A DNA stretch of 64,000 nucleotides, from the NCBI GenBank assembly GCA_001599975.1, contig BCIO01000001.1, positions 4,771,631 through 4,835,630 on the forward strand, written 5' to 3'. Source of the stretch: Cystobasidiopsis lactophilus (taxonomy: Eukaryota > Basidiomycota > Agaricostilbomycetes > Agaricostilbales > Chionosphaeraceae). The notes beneath the pieces are model-generated. The model did not search any database, was not told the DNA's origin, and saw only the letters and a list, made by a program, of their open reading frames with translations. This document shows positions 11,615 through 23,058 of this stretch, in pieces. The translations under genes and the position numbers were made by a program. Position 1 is the stretch's first letter. The number at the start of each line of letters is the position of its first letter.

Positions 11615-12902
11615 TCAATCCACCTCTATCGCCTGCGCCGCCGCTGCTGCTGCTTCTTGAGCTTCCCGTTCGGCCGCTCGCCGCTTCTCCTTCTTGCGCT
11701 GGTTCTTCGACTTTTTGGGGGTGGCCGCCGAGTCGTCCGACTGCTGTGGCGTATCCAGCGCTGGGTCTGGTTCGCTACGAATTGAGAGGTAGACGTGCTA
11801 AGGTGAGGAAAGGGAGCGCACCTTGTAGAGCCTCCAGCTTCTTGTGCTTCTTGGACCTCTTGCGCTTGTGGCCGGTGGTGGCGCTCGCTGTGGCAACGTC
11901 TTCTTCGCCGACCACGCTGGAAGCTTCGGATGGCGCTTGTGAGACAGAGACACTGGGATTTTCCTCTGTTCGTTGGTTCAACATCCTCGCCATCAGCTGG
12001 CATGCGCGAAGATGAAAGGTGGGAGTCGAAACGAACCTTCGCCCTCGGCCGCTCGCTTTCGCTTCTTCCGCCTCTTGCGCTTCGACTTTGCCTCCCCATC
12101 ACCGCCCTCCTCAGCATACTCGGCGACAGCTTGGGAGGTCGAGGCTCGAGGGGCGACGTGGTTGACGAACACCTCGAGGTCCTCGTCCGACGAGCTGTCG
12201 TCGTCCGGCTTTGGTGGAGCTGGCGCTGCTGGGGCGTCGTTGTCAGCGAGGTGCTTGAAGCGGGTGGTGTTGTCGGCGGTGTAGACCGGCTTAGGGGGCG
12301 GGTGGTGAATGGCAGGTTGGAAGCCGGTGCGGGCGGCCGAGCCAATGGCATGCTTGATGAACCTCGAGGCGGCGTCCTTGTCCAGCGCTTGGCCTGTGAG
12401 ATACAGGCCGCTGAGCAATCAGCTTGTAATAGACTGATATGGGAGCGCCAGACGCACGCTGTGGGTCTTTGACGGGCGCTTCTTCTGCTTTTTTGATCTT
12501 GGCAAAGTACTGCTTCACGCGGTCCTGTGGGTCCTCGCTGTTTATCAGCGACATGCTTGAGCACTGATAAGGCACAAGAGGCCAACGCACGAGCTCGTTG
12601 ATGACCGAGTGCTGCATTGGGTCGATGCCCTTCGCCCGCAGATAAACTGTGCGATCATCGAGCACTTTATGAGCAACCCAAGCCGGTGGTCATAAGGTCA
12701 AAGCCAAGCGCGCACTCCAAATCAAGTCATAAATCAAGTAGGCCAGCGTCACATTCGTCGACGCCTGCTCCAACTCGCCCTCCGAGTCGGCGAGCACCTC
12801 GAGCAGCGGCTTGTGCAGCAGCGTCTTCTCGACCAGCGCCTCCAAATCGTCGAACGAAGCGTCGAACGAGCGCAACAACGCTGACGGGTCCTCCGAAGCC
12901 AT
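11615..12902 (-). CDS. LRP1: Exosome cofactor Lrp1/C1D (Sas10/Utp3/C1D family)
   Basis: Six exons (12716-12902, 12591-12646, 12458-12524, 12037-12393, 11822-11965, 11615-11766) give about 320 aa. The C1D helical domain occupies the first ~130 residues: LAYLIYDLIW, then YLRAKGIDPMQHSVINEL and DRVKQYFAKIKKAEE. The family signature LDKDAASRFIKHAIG follows (human C1D has LDRGAASRFVKNALW). Lrp1/C1D binds structured RNA and Rrp6 and helps the nuclear exosome trim 5.8S rRNA and snoRNAs. The C-terminal half is an extension not present in human C1D: an acidic stretch and several Lys/Arg clusters (KSKRKRRKKRKR, HKRKRSKKHKK), likely nuclear or nucleolar localisation and RNA-binding tails. The start was taken at MASEDPSALL, where homology begins; an upstream in-frame Met exists. 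Confidence 0.88.
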
Positions 12903-13058
12903 CACTGCTGTTGCCTTGGGCGGAGCCAGGAGCAAGAAGTTTGAGTATTGTTGTGGTCTTGCCCGTGTTCGCTGCCTGCGCGCTTGTGGCTGGGATTTGG
13001 ATTCGAACACCTAGGCTGGATTCTTGTTGAGCTTACCAGTGCTCACTTGTCACCGAAA

Positions 13059-14199
13059 TGGCCAGCCCAGCATCCCGGCTGGTGGCAAATGACCATCGAC
13101 TTTTCGAGAGGAGGTTGACGGGGACGTCCCGATGGACCGCTGAGCTCCAAAATGTTGCCTCGACACTGTCTATAGCTCTGCATTCGTCCTCGCCGGGGTG
13201 ATCTGGCCACAAGGAAATGAGATCCTGGCTCTCTTTTGGCCTCTTCGCATGCGGAATGAACGCCAGATCCGAGCATTCTTCATTGCTCCGCGTCCGAGTG
13301 GAGTATCTCCTACGTTCTTTATGTCAATCCGAGGCCGCTGTAGTTCGAGCGAAACCAAAGAGCCCATGTTCATGCGAAAAGCCGAAGGGCATCTCGCCCT
13401 AACGAAAGAGTGTGTCCGAGAAGGAGTTTCTCGTGTATGACGCGGACGACCCAGAACCTGTCAGTCTGTAATTCCTCGTTCTTGAAGAGGCATACCGAAG
13501 GCGTGAGTCTCGCATTGACCGTCCCCCTCCTCTTGAGTCTCGTTTGGCGATCAGCCTGTCCGGGTTGCCTAGGTAAGCCTCGTCCTAGAGTAACGCCCGA
13601 AATGACCAGCTGAACAAGCGCAAAGATTCGTCTGTCCTTTCTGGCAGCCTCACGACCTTGCATTTCGGTTCGCCACCGGCGGACTTTGTTTGAGATCCGA
13701 CTGAGCAATGCCCCTTCTTTCTGTCGAAATTCGATTCTTCTCCATAGCGTCGACCTACAGAATAGACCTCACTCAAAGGAGCCACAGCCAGGACAATAAA
13801 GAAGAGCTGCAGCAAGAGCTCATCACCAAATTTCCCAAATCGGCGGGCTGCAACAGCTTGATTGACCTACTACTACGACATCCTCACGGCAACTCTTACA
13901 TTGCTGTCGGTTTCTCGCCCGGTCGCCTCGTGCCGCAAGCGTTCACACTAAACTCATTGGTTCCGATGAAGGAGCGAAGGGTGTCCTATCAAAATCGCGT
14001 CTACAGCTTCACGAGCAAGCGAGGCTACGGCGCAGCCATTCTTGTCGCCGTCTGGCAGGCCGAGGAAGCCGCCGGGACTTGGTACACCTGTGGCCTTCTC
14101 TCGGGCCACGGCCTCAGGACTTGGAACAAGGCCTTAGCCCATCTAGGAAAGCCGCCGCTATCGCCCAACAATCCGGAGGGTCGCGTCGATCATAACTGA
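13059..14199 (+). CDS. Hypothetical protein, multi-exon, boundaries uncertain
   Basis: A start at 13059 (MASPASRLVANDHRLFER) opens a helical-looking exon. A second segment near 13283-13400 (LLRVRVEYLLRSLCQ) and a long last exon ending at 14199 are also coding-like. The last exon carries IDLLLRHPHGNSYIAVGFSP, NRVYSFTSKRGYGAAILVAV and WYTCGLLSGHGLRTWNKAL. The 163-aa last frame (from 13708) is the firmest part. Splices between 13300 and 13708 could not be settled, so these could also be two genes. No family was recognised. Confidence 0.4.
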
Positions 14200-14366
14200 A
14201 TGCTATCAAGTAGTCGTTGTTTACGTTTGCTCTGTTGTTACTGTAGTTGCAACCCGTAAGGCGATTTGCCACCTGGCGGCTTTGCTTTATAACGCCGGCT
14301 GTGTTCTGAACATTCCATACACCCTGCTATGATTTGCTCGTCGGACAAGACGGTTCTACCACTGAA

Positions 14367-16181
14367 TTACTCCGAACAAGCCTTGATGAGCTGATCAGGG
14401 CTCCCAGCCATGGAGTCGATGTACTGCGAGAACGTCAAGCCGCGGCCCACATACAGGCGTGCAGACACTGACCTCGAAAAATGCATCCGTCGACACCATG
14501 TCCAATCTCCCCAGCGAGGTTGACGTCTTCATGATCTGGCCATCCCGCAATACGCGAACGTGGTGGGCCGTGCCAAGGCCAGAGTACAGCTCGAAGACAA
14601 CTTCGGCGCCCATTCCTGGCCAGTGCATTCTATTGACTCATTAGTGAAGCCAGAACGTATGAAAGAAGCGCACGCAACTCGTCCACTTGGAGAAAGCCAA
14701 GAATGGCCGATAACGATCCGTCGTGCGCAATGTTGTGGCGGTAGACAACGCCAGACGAGCCCGTCGTGGCAGCTTGGAGGTGCCCTTTCAGTTCGAGAAA
14801 AAAAGCGCCGTAGCGCAAAGCCGAGTATTGGGCAGACTTGGGATGATCTCGCTGTCGAAAGTTCACCTGCAAGGTCAGCCGCTAAGATTGGCAAGATCCG
14901 AACAAGGCACTAACGTAAAGCTGAGAGTACTCCCAGTTCCCCAAACGGAACACCATGTCTGCCTCTGTCGGTGAGATGCATAGGCTGGTGTCGTTGATCG
15001 AGCAAGGCAGCCGCTTGCCGTGACAAGTCTTCGCGGAAAGATTGTCGTAGTAGTGGTCAGAGGAGACGTGCCAACCAGCCGTGTCATGCTTCTCTCTGCG
15101 CAAGAGACTCGGATGTTAGCGACAATCGCAGATCCTTAGATGGAAGGAGGTGACTTGCATGCCGGACACCTTATCCAGCTTATCAAAGAGCCAAGCCGAC
15201 CTCTGCAGATGATCGGTCCAAGGAGAAGATTGCAGTATTTCCGCCTTGATTCGGTCAGCCGCAGGGCATGGGTAGGTCGGTTCGAGCGAGTCCACCGCGT
15301 GAGGTTGGACCAGTGCTTGAAACGACTCGCTGCCCGGGAACAACCCTTGCATCAAAGACCCAGCAACTTGGGAGGTGATAACATTGTTGGTCACGCGAAG
15401 CAGCACCTTGTCCGGATGAAGCGTGGAAGGCAGGAGAGCACCATAGACGGAACGGAGGTCTGCCCCATGCTGGCGACTGTCGGCCAACCCTTCTGGAGTG
15501 ATCTGAGGAAACTGGCAGGTCGATCCCGTAAAGCCAGGTCCGACTGTTGAAACGAATGGGTTGCTGGGATCGGAGAACGTGCGCCAGCTGATCTCGGTGG
15601 CCTGCTCTCTGCCGCTTCGACCAAAGTGAACCGGCCCAGAGTCGTCGCAGTTCCACGTTACGTCTTCTTTGAAGAAAGTGTTAGAGGCGTAAGGTGTTCC
15701 TGTGAAGGAGCCTGCGTCGCACGTTTACTTCACCAATTGAGATCAGGAAATCTCACGCTTGTGATGCCGGTGAACGACCTCCACATATTTCAGAGTGTAT
15801 TGCTGAGCCACTTCGGGGTACTCTTGAGGTCGGACATGAGGCATCTGTGGGGAACGATCAACCACAAATTCTGTCGACAGAAACGGATCCCATTGCTCGA
15901 CCCACATTACACCAATTGTATCTGCCATACTCCTTATCCGGAACCAAAGAGGAGTTGAAAATACCAGGCGCCCCTGAACCCTCCAGGGCGAGGTCTAGGT
16001 CGTTCACAGCAGTTCGAGCAGGGGGAGCATGCTGCAGAGCATTGGTGGTGGCAAATGGCGGCGCCTGGCTCGGTTGGCTTATCCAAGCCAATACCGAAGT
16101 CCGGAGAGGGTAGGAGGTAATGAAGAGTAACGCGGAAACGAAGAGGCAAACAGGGAAGACGGCGCGTTTGGGGCAGTCCAT
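14367..16181 (-). CDS. Histidine acid phosphatase (branch 2), membrane-anchored or secreted
   Basis: Seven exons (15906-16181, 15757-15844, 15155-15699, 14915-15091, 14674-14866, 14473-14615, 14367-14423) give about 492 aa. An N-terminal hydrophobic segment (AVFPVCLFVSALLFITS) suggests a signal anchor or signal peptide. The catalytic motif reads VVHRHHKRTPY, keeping the RHxxR core that carries the phospho-histidine, though the usual RHG is RHH. The second catalytic block is YRHNIAHDGSLS with the proton-donor HD pair. VTNNVITSQVAGSL and HVSSDHYYDNLSA are further family hallmarks. Members remove phosphate from phospho-monoesters, often outside the cell or in the vacuole; the substrate cannot be predicted here. 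Length and motif order match fungal acid phosphatases. Confidence 0.85.
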
Positions 16182-16268
16182 GATCTCGGAAGAAGCATTA
16201 GGGGCCTCTGGCGGCGTGCATGTGCTGGTATCAAAGTACACTACAAGGTATAATGGAGAACGAAAGCC

Positions 16269-16596
16269 TCAGAGCTGATTGAGGAAGGGAGCCAAGGTGT
16301 GGTCGGAGTCCAAAAACCGGCCGCCGCGCCCCAGTTTGTGAAATTTGCAGTGCTCGTGGTACGTGTACAAGTACAATCGTGATCAACTAAGGGAGAAACA
16401 GGTGGAGTGAAAAGGAGTTTTGATACAGGCAAGCGCGGGGCGGCAGGACGATGGCTGCGATGTCCACCGTGAAGAGTCCGAAAAGTACCCATCCTCGGAG
16501 AGCCACTGTGCCGACGCACTCCTGTAGGGACCACACAACAAGCTTTCGCGACCTCACAGACTCGGCGGTCCGTGGGGAGGAGTCGAAGGCTGCCAT
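16269..16596 (-). CDS. Putative small membrane protein
   Basis: A start at 16596 (MAAFDSSPRTAESVRSRKL) leads into one hydrophobic stretch, GWVLFGLFTVDIAAIVLP. After a probable intron, a basic tail HCKFHKLGRGGRFLDSDH ends LAPFLNQL with a stop at 16269-16271. Total about 85 residues. The exact splice is unresolved: one option joins GCC ATC to CAC TGC. No family was recognised, and the coding call rests on composition. Confidence 0.35.
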
Positions 16597-16659
16597 AGTC
16601 GAGCATCAGGCGTCCAGCGCTTGGGCAAAGGATTCACGCCGCTGGATTATCTCTTGGCA

Positions 16660-17293
16660 CTATTTCGATTCGATGTGAGCGAGAGATGAGGCGACATCGC
16701 TATGAAGCAAGGTAAGCACGAACTGACCAGGATCCTGTGAGAGTGGGTGTCCATTCTCCGCAGCTGGCGGCGCAGGCTGGCCACTCTCGCCCATGACCAC
16801 ATCTGATACATCGAGTAAGGATCCTGAGGAACTCTATCGAAAGGGTGCAGAGAAGCGCTAGCTGACCTTGGTTGCCCCCTTCCCTGGCCGCAGTGAGCGC
16901 ATCGCGTTGCTGGATCAAGTTCTTCCTCTCTTCAACCAAGTACTCGAGATAGGCTATCGCTCCATTGATGGTGTCATGTTCAGCAGCACCGGCGTTGACC
17001 TTCCGCTTCTTCTTTTGGCCGCTGATGGTGAGCTCTTCAGGCGCTGGCTGGGGGATGAATTCGGCGGGCAGCTTGCTCTCCAACGCCAGCAACGCTGTTT
17101 TTATTTGAAGTCGCCGCTGAGCTTCCGATTCTGCGTGCTGTAGAGCGCTTCTCTGAGCACTTGGCAAGATGTGCGCACCACGACCAAAAAAGCTCACATT
17201 CGCCTTCTTCTGCTCGTCCGTGAGCTGGCCAGACTCCGACTCGCTGACAGAAGGTCGTCTGCTTGTAGAGCGAGAGCTGGGTGTGTCTGCCAT
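16660..17293 (-). CDS. bHLH transcription factor
   Basis: Exons 16867-17293 and 16660-16802 give about 189 aa. The basic region HAESEAQRR has the H5-E9-R12-R13 spacing that contacts the CANNTG E-box in bHLH proteins. Helix 1 continues LQIKTALLALESKLP. After a Lys-rich loop (QKKKRKV), helix 2 is HDTINGAIAYLEYLVEER, and a leucine/Gln-containing extension follows. The N-terminus is Ser-rich and probably disordered. The loop is long compared with classical bHLH proteins, as in many fungal members. Met 17293 is preferred because the upstream in-frame extension has no conserved character. Target genes are unknown. Confidence 0.72.
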
Positions 17294-17397
17294 GGCGCGG
17301 CTATTGGTGAGCGAAAAGGGAGGCTGCGAAGATGGCTCCGCTTGGAAGAGGATTTCGAGATGCAAGTGGTTCGCGGCCCCTTCGGCGTCACACAGTA

Positions 17398-20329
17398 TTA
17401 CAAGCCCGTCACAGTTACTGATGTAGCCTTTGCGGAGTCGTCCTCGGACTCTGGATCTGGATCTTGCCCTAAGATCACGTCCTGATATGGCTGGAACAGA
17501 TGCCCGGGCTGCCAGTGCACGCTTAAAAGCTTCTCGAGCCAAGCTAGGACGGCTTTCTGCTCGATAAGAAGCTGAGAAAGCTGCCAGAAGCGCCGTAAGT
17601 CGGTCTGAAGGCCAGTGTGCTTCTCCATCGAGACCATCTTATTTGCCGCCACCTCGATTTCAATCTTGAGTCGACCAACGGCCTCGTCGACAGTGGGAAG
17701 AGATGAAGGTAGGAGAACGAGGAGCGAGATGGCGGCCGCATGTGCCCATAGGATGGTTGAGCTGGAGCGCACAAACTCGGTGGCGCTGGTGGCAAAGTTG
17801 GGTGTGATGATGGCCAGTACTCCAGGTTCGAAAGGTCCGGCTATTGTTCCCCCGTTGAATTAATGAAAAATGAAGTCATCAGGAGTGGATTTACCTGAAA
17901 TGATGCGAGCGCAAATATCGCACGAAGCGTTGATGCGCTGCAGAGCCATCAATTGCTTGATGTAGCGCTCCGCCAAGAAGCCGTCCCATGTCCCGACCTC
18001 CATTGCCGCAACACTACCGCAACGATAAGTGAATCGTAGGCGTGGCGGCAGCGAAGTGAACCTACTCGACATCGCCACGTAGAGCGGTCAACTTCTTGCG
18101 GCAAGAAAGCGTCTCCTTTCGCAGGGCAACGCAGTCCTCTTGGACCGCAGCATCTTGAGTCATCATCACTTTAGTGAATAGCTTCCCGGTGTCTTCCAGG
18201 ATTCGTGCGATTTGTCGCATGCAAGACGCTAAACCGAAGCGCGTCTCCTTTCTCGCTGTTGTCCGCATGACCAGAAACTGGAAGGGGATGGCAATGCCGA
18301 TCGCAATTCCAATCGCGATGACGGCGTTTCGCAAGTGGGCTGGGAGCGGGATTGGGTTTGGCCGAATCGAGCTGTAGACGTGCTCTTGGTTGATGAACTG
18401 GCAGCGCACTCACAAGGTCAGCTGTCTGTACGTCAATCACAGAAGATAAAGGCTTACAGCTCCTAACGCAAAGCAGGCTAAGACAGCCAACATGTCGTCC
18501 TTTTCCCAAGCCAGACGCCAGGAGAGGGTGAGGGTAAAGAGCAGCTGGAAAAAGATGATGCCGGGGGTGTTGTAGTTCGCACCGCCGACATTGTGCCACG
18601 CAATCATGGTTGTAGCTCCCCACAAGGCCCCAAAGATGGTCCCGACAAATTCGGCAATCTGTCACCAAGTCAACGGTGTCCTGTCAGAAAGCGCAAGGCA
18701 CTCACCCAAGCAAGCAGAGATCCTCCTAGTGTTGGCATCAGGGCCAAGATAAGCGGCACAGTCGCGTTAGTCAACGTCTTGTCGAGGAAGAATTGCCGAG
18801 TCGCCGAGCTCCACAAAAACGCCATCAAGCACAGCAAGGCGCAGGTGACTTTCAGGGCGTTGATGGATTGATCCGTAGCCATCAATTTCAGCGCCCATTG
18901 TGCGAGGGAAGGTTTAGGGAGGAAAGGGTTGAGCTCTTTCCGTCTGAACGGGCTGACTAGTTTGGCGAAGGTGATGGACGTCAGCTCCTGAGCGATAGTG
19001 CGTAGTAGGCGAAACTGTAGAGTCCGTTTCCTTGAGGAGAAGGTCGAGATGCAAGCTGAAAGGTCGTCCAAGCGCTTTGCCAGCGGCCGAGTGATGGACA
19101 CGCAGTGTGTGGCGCCTTTGAGCTGCCGCAAGTCGTCCGGGCTGGCCTGAGTAATTCTGCGAAGCTTGGCGATCATGATGTCGGTGACCCGAAAGGCGGC
19201 CTCGTTGAACGCCGAGGTGGCCACATCGGTGGGAGTTGGCGACTCCGGGACTTTGGCCTCTTGAAGACGGGCCGTACGCGGGACCAGCCCGAGCCTCGCA
19301 TTCGCCAACAGATCTCTGCAGGATTGGAGGTAGAGAGCGGAAGGGTCGGAAAGGATGGTCGAAAGCTCTCCTGTCAGAGACATGAAGCAACGGTGCTCCA
19401 GCACGCAGGTGGCCAGCATGAACTGCAGTTCGTCCGTGGTCTCGACCAACGCCACCAACTCCTTCATACTCGCCCTTTGCCAGGTGATCTCCCATTTGCA
19501 GTACTTCAACAGCCTTGCAGAGGTCTCTATGTCTGCAAGGAGGCGGTCGTGCAGCTTGTCAGCTGTCTCGTGCATCTCTTGAGTAGAGTAGAGCCACTCG
19601 ATAGCGATTTGAAGGCGGCCAAGCGAGTCCGCCAGGTGCTCCATAAGCTTTGCGGAAGCGTATTCGGGGAAGAAAAGCAGGTTGAAAGACTGCCTTACAG
19701 AGTGAGCCAGGGCTGGCCTTACGCGAGGCGTTGATAGCTTACCGCAGAGATTGCTGATCCGAACGCCCAAGAGCGCAACAAGTCTTGTAATCCAACGAGC
19801 ACAAATGCACCGTCATATCGATACGAGTTGGAGACGGCGTAGGTGCAAGCGGTTTGGGCGAAGAGTGCCGCTTGGCCGATGAACTCGCTGAAGCCACCTA
19901 ACCAGGACAGCGAGAAGCAGAAGAGAGCATATAGCACTCCTTGTGCCTGTCTTTGCTCTCCCAACTTCATCAAAATGATGTACATGGGCACGGAAAATAG
20001 CACGCCGCCGCCGAGTCGGAAGCTGAGCTGATGGATGAAGCCGCCCACAGGTTTAGAGACTCCGGCAAGAAGGGTGAAGGTGATTTGGTCAGCGAGCTGT
20101 GGAGTTGAACAGTCAGTTTGACAAGTCGCAGGGTGAAAAGGGCAGAGCCACTGACAGAGGCCGGGACGGTCCACATCTGAGAGTAGCCCGGGAGGAGGGC
20201 CAAGAGGGTGCCCGTGCAAAACGAAAGAGCGCATTTTAGTGAGTTGAGGGCTGCGCGGCTGAAGAACCATCGCAGGAAACGCTGCCACAAAAGGTGGAGG
20301 CGCCGGCTGAGATTGATAGGCTGGTCCAT
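17398..20329 (-). CDS. ArAE/FUSC-like multispanning membrane protein
   Basis: Start at 20329 (MDQPINLSRRLHLLWQRF), stop at 17398, with at least six introns. An N-terminal membrane block (CTGTLLALLPG, GGGVLFSVPMYIILMKLG, VLYALFCFSLSWLGG) is followed by a ~350-residue cytosolic helical region. A second membrane block comes next (NALKVTCALLCLMAFLW, TPGIIFFQLLFTLTLSW, AVIAIGIAIGIAIPFQF), then a C-terminal helical domain. This two-block layout is that of the fungal aromatic-acid-exporter/fusaric-acid-resistance-like families (ArAE_2, FUSC). A transport role is inferred from the fold; the substrate is unknown. The bHLH gene lies 104 bp downstream on the same strand. Confidence 0.62.
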
Positions 20330-20552
20330 GACAGCGAATTAAGGCATATCCTTCTACTCTTGCTTGAATTTAACGACACTACTGATACATCTATGCTGGG
20401 GACGCAAGCAGACAAATCGATGCGGGCAATCAGCAGCGATTAGGATTTGGAGATCGTCGTCGGAGTGAAAAATGTCAAGTTCGTCAAGAGGTTCGTGTTT
20501 CTCGTTTGCAAAATGTACACGCTATCAATACAAGAGCATCCTCAATGGAGAA

Positions 20553-20974
20553 TCACACGCGGGTGCGATGCGTCCTGCCGCCAAGGTGAAGGTAGTGGCG
20601 GACTCGCGTTCCCAGTGTCGTATGGGTCTTCACGCCCTGTGGAAATACGCTATATCAGAAGAGTGTACGACATGCAGAAAGGGGAGTGTGCGTACCCTGG
20701 CCCTCAATATGCGTCTGTTGCGCTTCCAGGTTTGTGGCGAATTGTTAGGGTTCTGAGATGGACGGATGGACGCGTTAGTCTTGTCAAGGTAGAAGGACAG
20801 CGAGGTAAAAACAGAGAGCAAGCTCACATTGACGCTGGCCTCGAGGGCGGCCGTGTTGTCAATCAGGCGGTTGCGGCGGAACTTGGAGAAGAGTCCGCCA
20901 CCGCGGGAGCGAGGATGGGTCCTGCGGGTGGTGACAACGGGCTGAGCGCGGCGCTTGCGAGCGAAGAGAGTCAT
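20553..20974 (-). CDS. Small basic protein, three exons
   Basis: Exons 20828-20974, 20696-20752 and 20553-20636 join in frame to 95 aa. The protein is strongly Arg/Lys-rich: MTLFARKRRAQPVVTTRR, SKFRRNRLIDNT and a C-terminus TRVRHYLHLGGRTHRTRV. Small basic proteins with a TT-RR N-terminus occur in many fungi, but I cannot assign a function. A consensus TATA box lies about 45 bp upstream of the start codon, in keeping with a strongly expressed gene. Confidence 0.55.
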
Positions 20975-21502
20975 TTGGATAGATGTGGTGGGAGAGGACG
21001 AAGAGTCAGCGTCCCGCTTTTATACCTGCAAGAGGACCAGAATCTATGACGTCTATCTTGAAAGTCACGGCTTCGCCTCCTCTGCCTTGACATGACGCGC
21101 GGGCGCACAGACATGAACACCAATGACAGAGTTGTAACCGGGTTCTCAAAACCTTCTGGGACGCGAGGGGGAGATAGTGCGAAGAGCCCCGAGAAAGCGC
21201 CAAGCCATTGCCAGAGCCTCTACCTTCGTGCAACCGCGTGTTGTATTCAAGAGTCCTTCGTAGCTCATGAAAAAGTGCGAACAGTCAAAGCAGCAGACAA
21301 TCCAAAGAAACGCAAACAATGGAGAGTTCGGCCAAGTCGGATTTGCAGGCAGGGAAGAGAAGGAGCGCCTTGTCGAGGCCCGAATCCAGCGTCGATGCTC
21401 ACTAGCCTTCAAAGTGGACTAAATAGAACGTTGTGAGACCACTGTTGTACAGAAAGGCATTCGGTCACGGATCAACAACCTGAGAGCAGACGGCGAGCGA
21501 GA
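20975..21502. other. Divergent intergenic region
   Basis: This separates the small basic gene (minus, start 20974) from the CFIm25 gene (plus, start about 21503). Apart from the TATA box at 21017-21024 no feature was recognised. Confidence 0.45.
21017..21024 (-). promoter_or_regulatory. TATA box of the small basic protein gene
   Basis: The minus strand reads TATAAAAG about 43 bp before the start codon at 20974, implying a very short 5' UTR if transcription starts some 30 bp downstream of the box. Confidence 0.5.
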
Positions 21503-22688
21503 ATGTCGGCCCCTACCGTTACTGTTGGTTTTTGTGGGTTTTGACTTTATGAGCCCACAGTACTAAGCACAGACTGTAGCTCTATCCATTGGCGAACTAC
21601 ACCTTTGGCGCGAAGGCCGCAAAGTCGGTCCCCTTCCACTTGAATTCGGGGCGTTTGAGCTGCTTCTCACTTGACAGCACGCAGACACGAAGAGGACCCG
21701 TCCGTGCAAGCTCGTTTGGAGCGTCTGAAGAACAACTATGAGGACTTCGGCATGCGGCGGACCGTTGAAGGCATCGTGAGCCGCGCTTTGCTCCTGGAAG
21801 AAGGTCGAGGCGGCATCACTGACCCTCGGCCGCTTTCAGATGCTTGTCCACGAGCACGGACATCCACATGTCCTTATGATGTGCGTCGGACCTCCGCATG
21901 GCGGACTTTCGTGCTGACTGGCCGGATTTCTTCGCAGCCAAATCGCCAACGCCTTTTTCAAGCTGTTTGTGTTTCCTGTGTTTGGACTTGGAATGCCCTC
22001 AAATTTGGACTTGCATCAGACCTGGAGACTATTTGAAGCCTGGTGAAGATGACCGGTCTGGTTTGAAGCAGCGAATGGAAGAGTGGCTGGATCCAGGTGC
22101 GTCCGTCAGGCTGTCGGCTGCGCAGAAAGGCCTCACGTTGTGATCGTAGACGAGAACACGCCTTTTTCGCAAGATCAAGGGAAGGATGCGGAGTGGGAAA
22201 TCAGCGAATGCGTCGCCCAGTGGTACAGGCCAAACTTCGAGCAGTTCATGGTGAGGAAGCGCTCTTTGCCGACTTGTTTCCTTGGAAGTCGCCCTCACAC
22301 CCGAATCAGTATCCCTACTGTCCAGCTCATATCACCAAGCCGAAGGAGTGCAAGACTTTCTGGGTCATCCAAATGGCAGAGAAGAGTGAGGGGTTCAATC
22401 TTAAGGCATCCCTGTGCAGGTCTGAGCCTTTAAGCTGCTCCTTTCAGAAGTTCTGTCAGTGCCCAAGAACATGAAGCTGCTGGCAATACCCCTCTTGGAA
22501 CTTTGTAAGCCAAGCGCTCTCTCTTCAGCACTGGCGAGCTGACGCTCTGCAAAGACGACAACTCGCAGCGGTACGGCCCTCAACTCAGCGCGATCCCGCA
22601 CTGGCTGTCAAGGTGTGTCCAGTTCAATAAAGAGCTTTGCCCTCTGTTGACCCTGAACCCTCTCAGATTCCAATTCATCTACGCATGA
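21503..22688 (+). CDS. NUDT21: Cleavage factor Im 25-kDa subunit (CFIm25/CPSF5/NUDT21)
   Basis: Multi-exon gene. The segments YPLANYTFGAK, GMRRTVEGI, VHEHGHPHVLM, PGDYLKPGEDD, WYRPNFEQFM, YPYCPAHITKPKE and SRFQFIYA follow in the exact order of animal CFIm25, which ends SRFNFIYN. The Nudix box region (KPGEDDRSGLKQRMEEWL) lacks the catalytic Glu array, as in other CFIm25 proteins, which bind UGUA in pre-mRNA without hydrolysing nucleotides. CFIm25 selects poly(A) sites together with CFIm59/68. The start at 21503 (MSAPTVT) is spliced to LYPLANYTFG through a 56-bp intron ending CTGTAG. The junction between AKAAKS and RHEEDPSV (about 21630-21680) could not be resolved. CFIm is absent from Saccharomyces but present in many other fungi. 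Confidence 0.87.
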
Positions 22689-23058
22689 TGGCGAGGCTCA
22701 AGAGGCAGATTCTGCGAAGCTGGGACCAGATTGGAATTCTAGACGCAAACATTTGCAAACTTGGGAGTCATGTACAAGAAAAAGCCACTTCGTTTTTGCG
22801 AGGAAGAAAGTCTTTTTTTTCGGATTTCGTGTCGTATGAGAGATTTGTTTTTGCGGAATCGAGTAAGAGAGAACAACAACTGCTTTGCTGGAGACGACAA
22901 AAGTAGTGAGAGAGGGAGAGGGAACCATGAAGAGTGAGAGTGTATGGACGGGGGTGGAAGGCCGGTGGTGGAAGAATTACAAACCAGAGGAGTGGGGTCA
23001 GAGGGAAAAGTGCGAAAACGACGATATACAAAGTGGTCGATACGAGTCTGGAGACGAC
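22689..23058. other. Convergent 3' intergenic region
   Basis: This lies between the stop codons of the CFIm25 gene (plus) and the FHA gene (minus). The strand is purine-rich on the plus side near 22780-22920 (many ga-rich runs). No gene or RNA was recognised. Confidence 0.5.

Noticed and set aside
12985-13012. tRNA-like B-box (GTTCGAATCC on the minus strand)
   Set aside because: Flanking bases do not form the five-pair T-arm stem, and no A-box or acceptor stem can be placed around it. It lies in the 5' region of LRP1.
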